NCBI GenBank assembly: GCA_023953845.1
Contig: JAMLJC010000001.1
Span: forward strand, 3,916,501 to 3,980,500
DNA length: 64,000 nucleotides
Direction of reading: 5' to 3'
From: Rhizobiaceae bacterium
GTDB taxonomy: Bacteria > Pseudomonadota > Alphaproteobacteria > Rhizobiales > Rhizobiaceae
The position numbers were made by a program, and so were the translations under genes. Shown piece by piece: positions 63,655 through 64,000 of the stretch. The stretch's first letter is position 1. Every line of letters begins with the position of its first letter. The notes below the pieces were generated by a model, which ran no database searches, was not told where the DNA came from, and saw only the letters and a list, made by a program, of their open reading frames with translations.

Positions 63655-64000
63655 CTATTTCTGCGCGGACAGAGTTGCGACCATGGCCTCCACCTCGGCG
63701 CGGGCCGCCTCCAGCGCCTCTGCGCTGCGGGCCCGGACAACAAGTTCCGTCCAGAACTTTCCGTCGCCGAACTTGGGATAGGAGCCGATGATCGTGTCCG
63801 GATGGCGCTTCTGGATTTCCGCCAGCGGGCCGCCGATCACGCCCTCGCCGAGCGGGCAGGGGATGGTGGCGGAGAGCAGCTTCGTGCCGGTGCGGAGCGT
63901 CGGCAACACATTGTCCATCATCGCCTGGAACACGGCTGGCACGCCCGCCATCACATGGACGTTGCCGATCCGGAAACCCGGCGCCACCGATACTGGATTG
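63655..64000 (-). CDS. CinA/MoaB-like molybdopterin-binding-fold protein, N-terminus outside window
   Basis: The frame is open to the right edge (NPVSVAPGFRIGNVHVMAGV), so the gene begins beyond base 64000. The visible 114 residues are the C-terminal part: FQAMMDNVLPTLRTGTKLLS, GVIGGPLAEIQKRHPDTIIG, FWTELVVRARSAEALEAARA. The fold is that of the CinA N-terminal/MoCF family, where VAPGF-x-V-NVxVMAGVP contacts the ligand; in rhizobia such genes are annotated as competence-damage-inducible A-like or molybdopterin-binding. Confidence 0.85.
   Translation of the reverse strand, partial: NPVSVAPGFRIGNVHVMAGVPAVFQAMMDNVLPTLRTGTKLLSATIPCPLGEGVIGGPLAEIQKRHPDTIIGSYPKFGDGKFWTELVVRARSAEALEAARAEVEAMVATLSAQK

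Overview
The window looks like chromosome of a high-GC alphaproteobacterium of the Rhizobiales (Mesorhizobium/Phyllobacteriaceae-like). Pointers are a usg gene, two DUF982 proteins, an imuA-imuB/dnaE2 mutagenesis set with GAAC-N7-GAAC LexA boxes, a ROSE-type RNA thermometer before an hsp20, EcfG-type (GGAAC-N16/17-CGTT) promoters and a coenzyme B12-dependent ribonucleotide reductase with paired NrdR boxes. The assignment is by gene content only.

Region 1 (1-20.55 kb) is a catabolic cluster of unknown substrate. It has a branched-chain-amino-acid-type ABC importer (livKHMGF), a D-amino-acid-oxidase-like flavoprotein, two GntR/FCD regulators, a ProC-like reductase, and a long minus-strand operon. 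That operon encodes an acetoin-dehydrogenase-like E1alpha/E1beta, an E2 carrying an alpha/beta hydrolase instead of an acyltransferase, a NIPSNAP protein, a protein of unknown function, a hydroxyacyl-CoA-dehydrogenase-like enzyme and an SDR. A second minus-strand operon encodes a cupin, an aspartate-dehydrogenase-like protein, an alpha/beta hydrolase and a fused B12-dependent glutamate-mutase-like enzyme. A divergent KstD/fumarate-reductase-like flavoprotein follows. One palindrome (core AAGTGTCGACACTT) lies before the importer, before the E1 operon and, with one degenerate arm, between the cupin and the KstD-like gene, so these units probably form one regulon.

Region 2 (about 21.3-28.5 kb) is a small integrated element of the GInt type: four co-directional genes (three tyrosine recombinases and a small coiled-coil protein, ginA-D) plus one XRE regulator, AT-rich ends and candidate imperfect end repeats. 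A decayed helicase fragment and a DUF3883 gene lie to its right.

Region 3 (30.2-44.0 kb) is an SOS mutasome cassette split in two. imuA-imuB have one LexA box, and dnaE2 has its own LexA box 8.4 kb further on. Between them sit mostly heat-shock genes: two hsp20 genes (one with ROSE, sigma-32-like and EcfG-like signals), usg, groES-groEL behind a CIRCE operator, DUF982 and DUF1801 proteins, and small rhizobial proteins.

Region 4 (44-52.6 kb) is a stress region with several broken genes: a frameshifted histidine kinase, a receiver-domain fragment and a frameshifted ASCH gene, alongside a ferritin-like protein with an EcfG promoter, a large catalase, a cysteine hydrolase, a peroxidase-like protein and an intact HisKA_2 kinase.

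Region 5 (52.6-56.4 kb) is a compact operon of a DUF6634-like protein, a Lon-like AAA+ ATPase, a stand-alone M41 zinc peptidase and a metallophosphoesterase, with a divergent XRE regulator. Region 6 (56.6-64.0 kb) holds nrdJ with a small upstream gene, a Nudix hydrolase, a xanthine phosphoribosyltransferase, a universal stress protein and a partial CinA/MoaB-like gene. I saw no tRNA, rRNA or CRISPR array.
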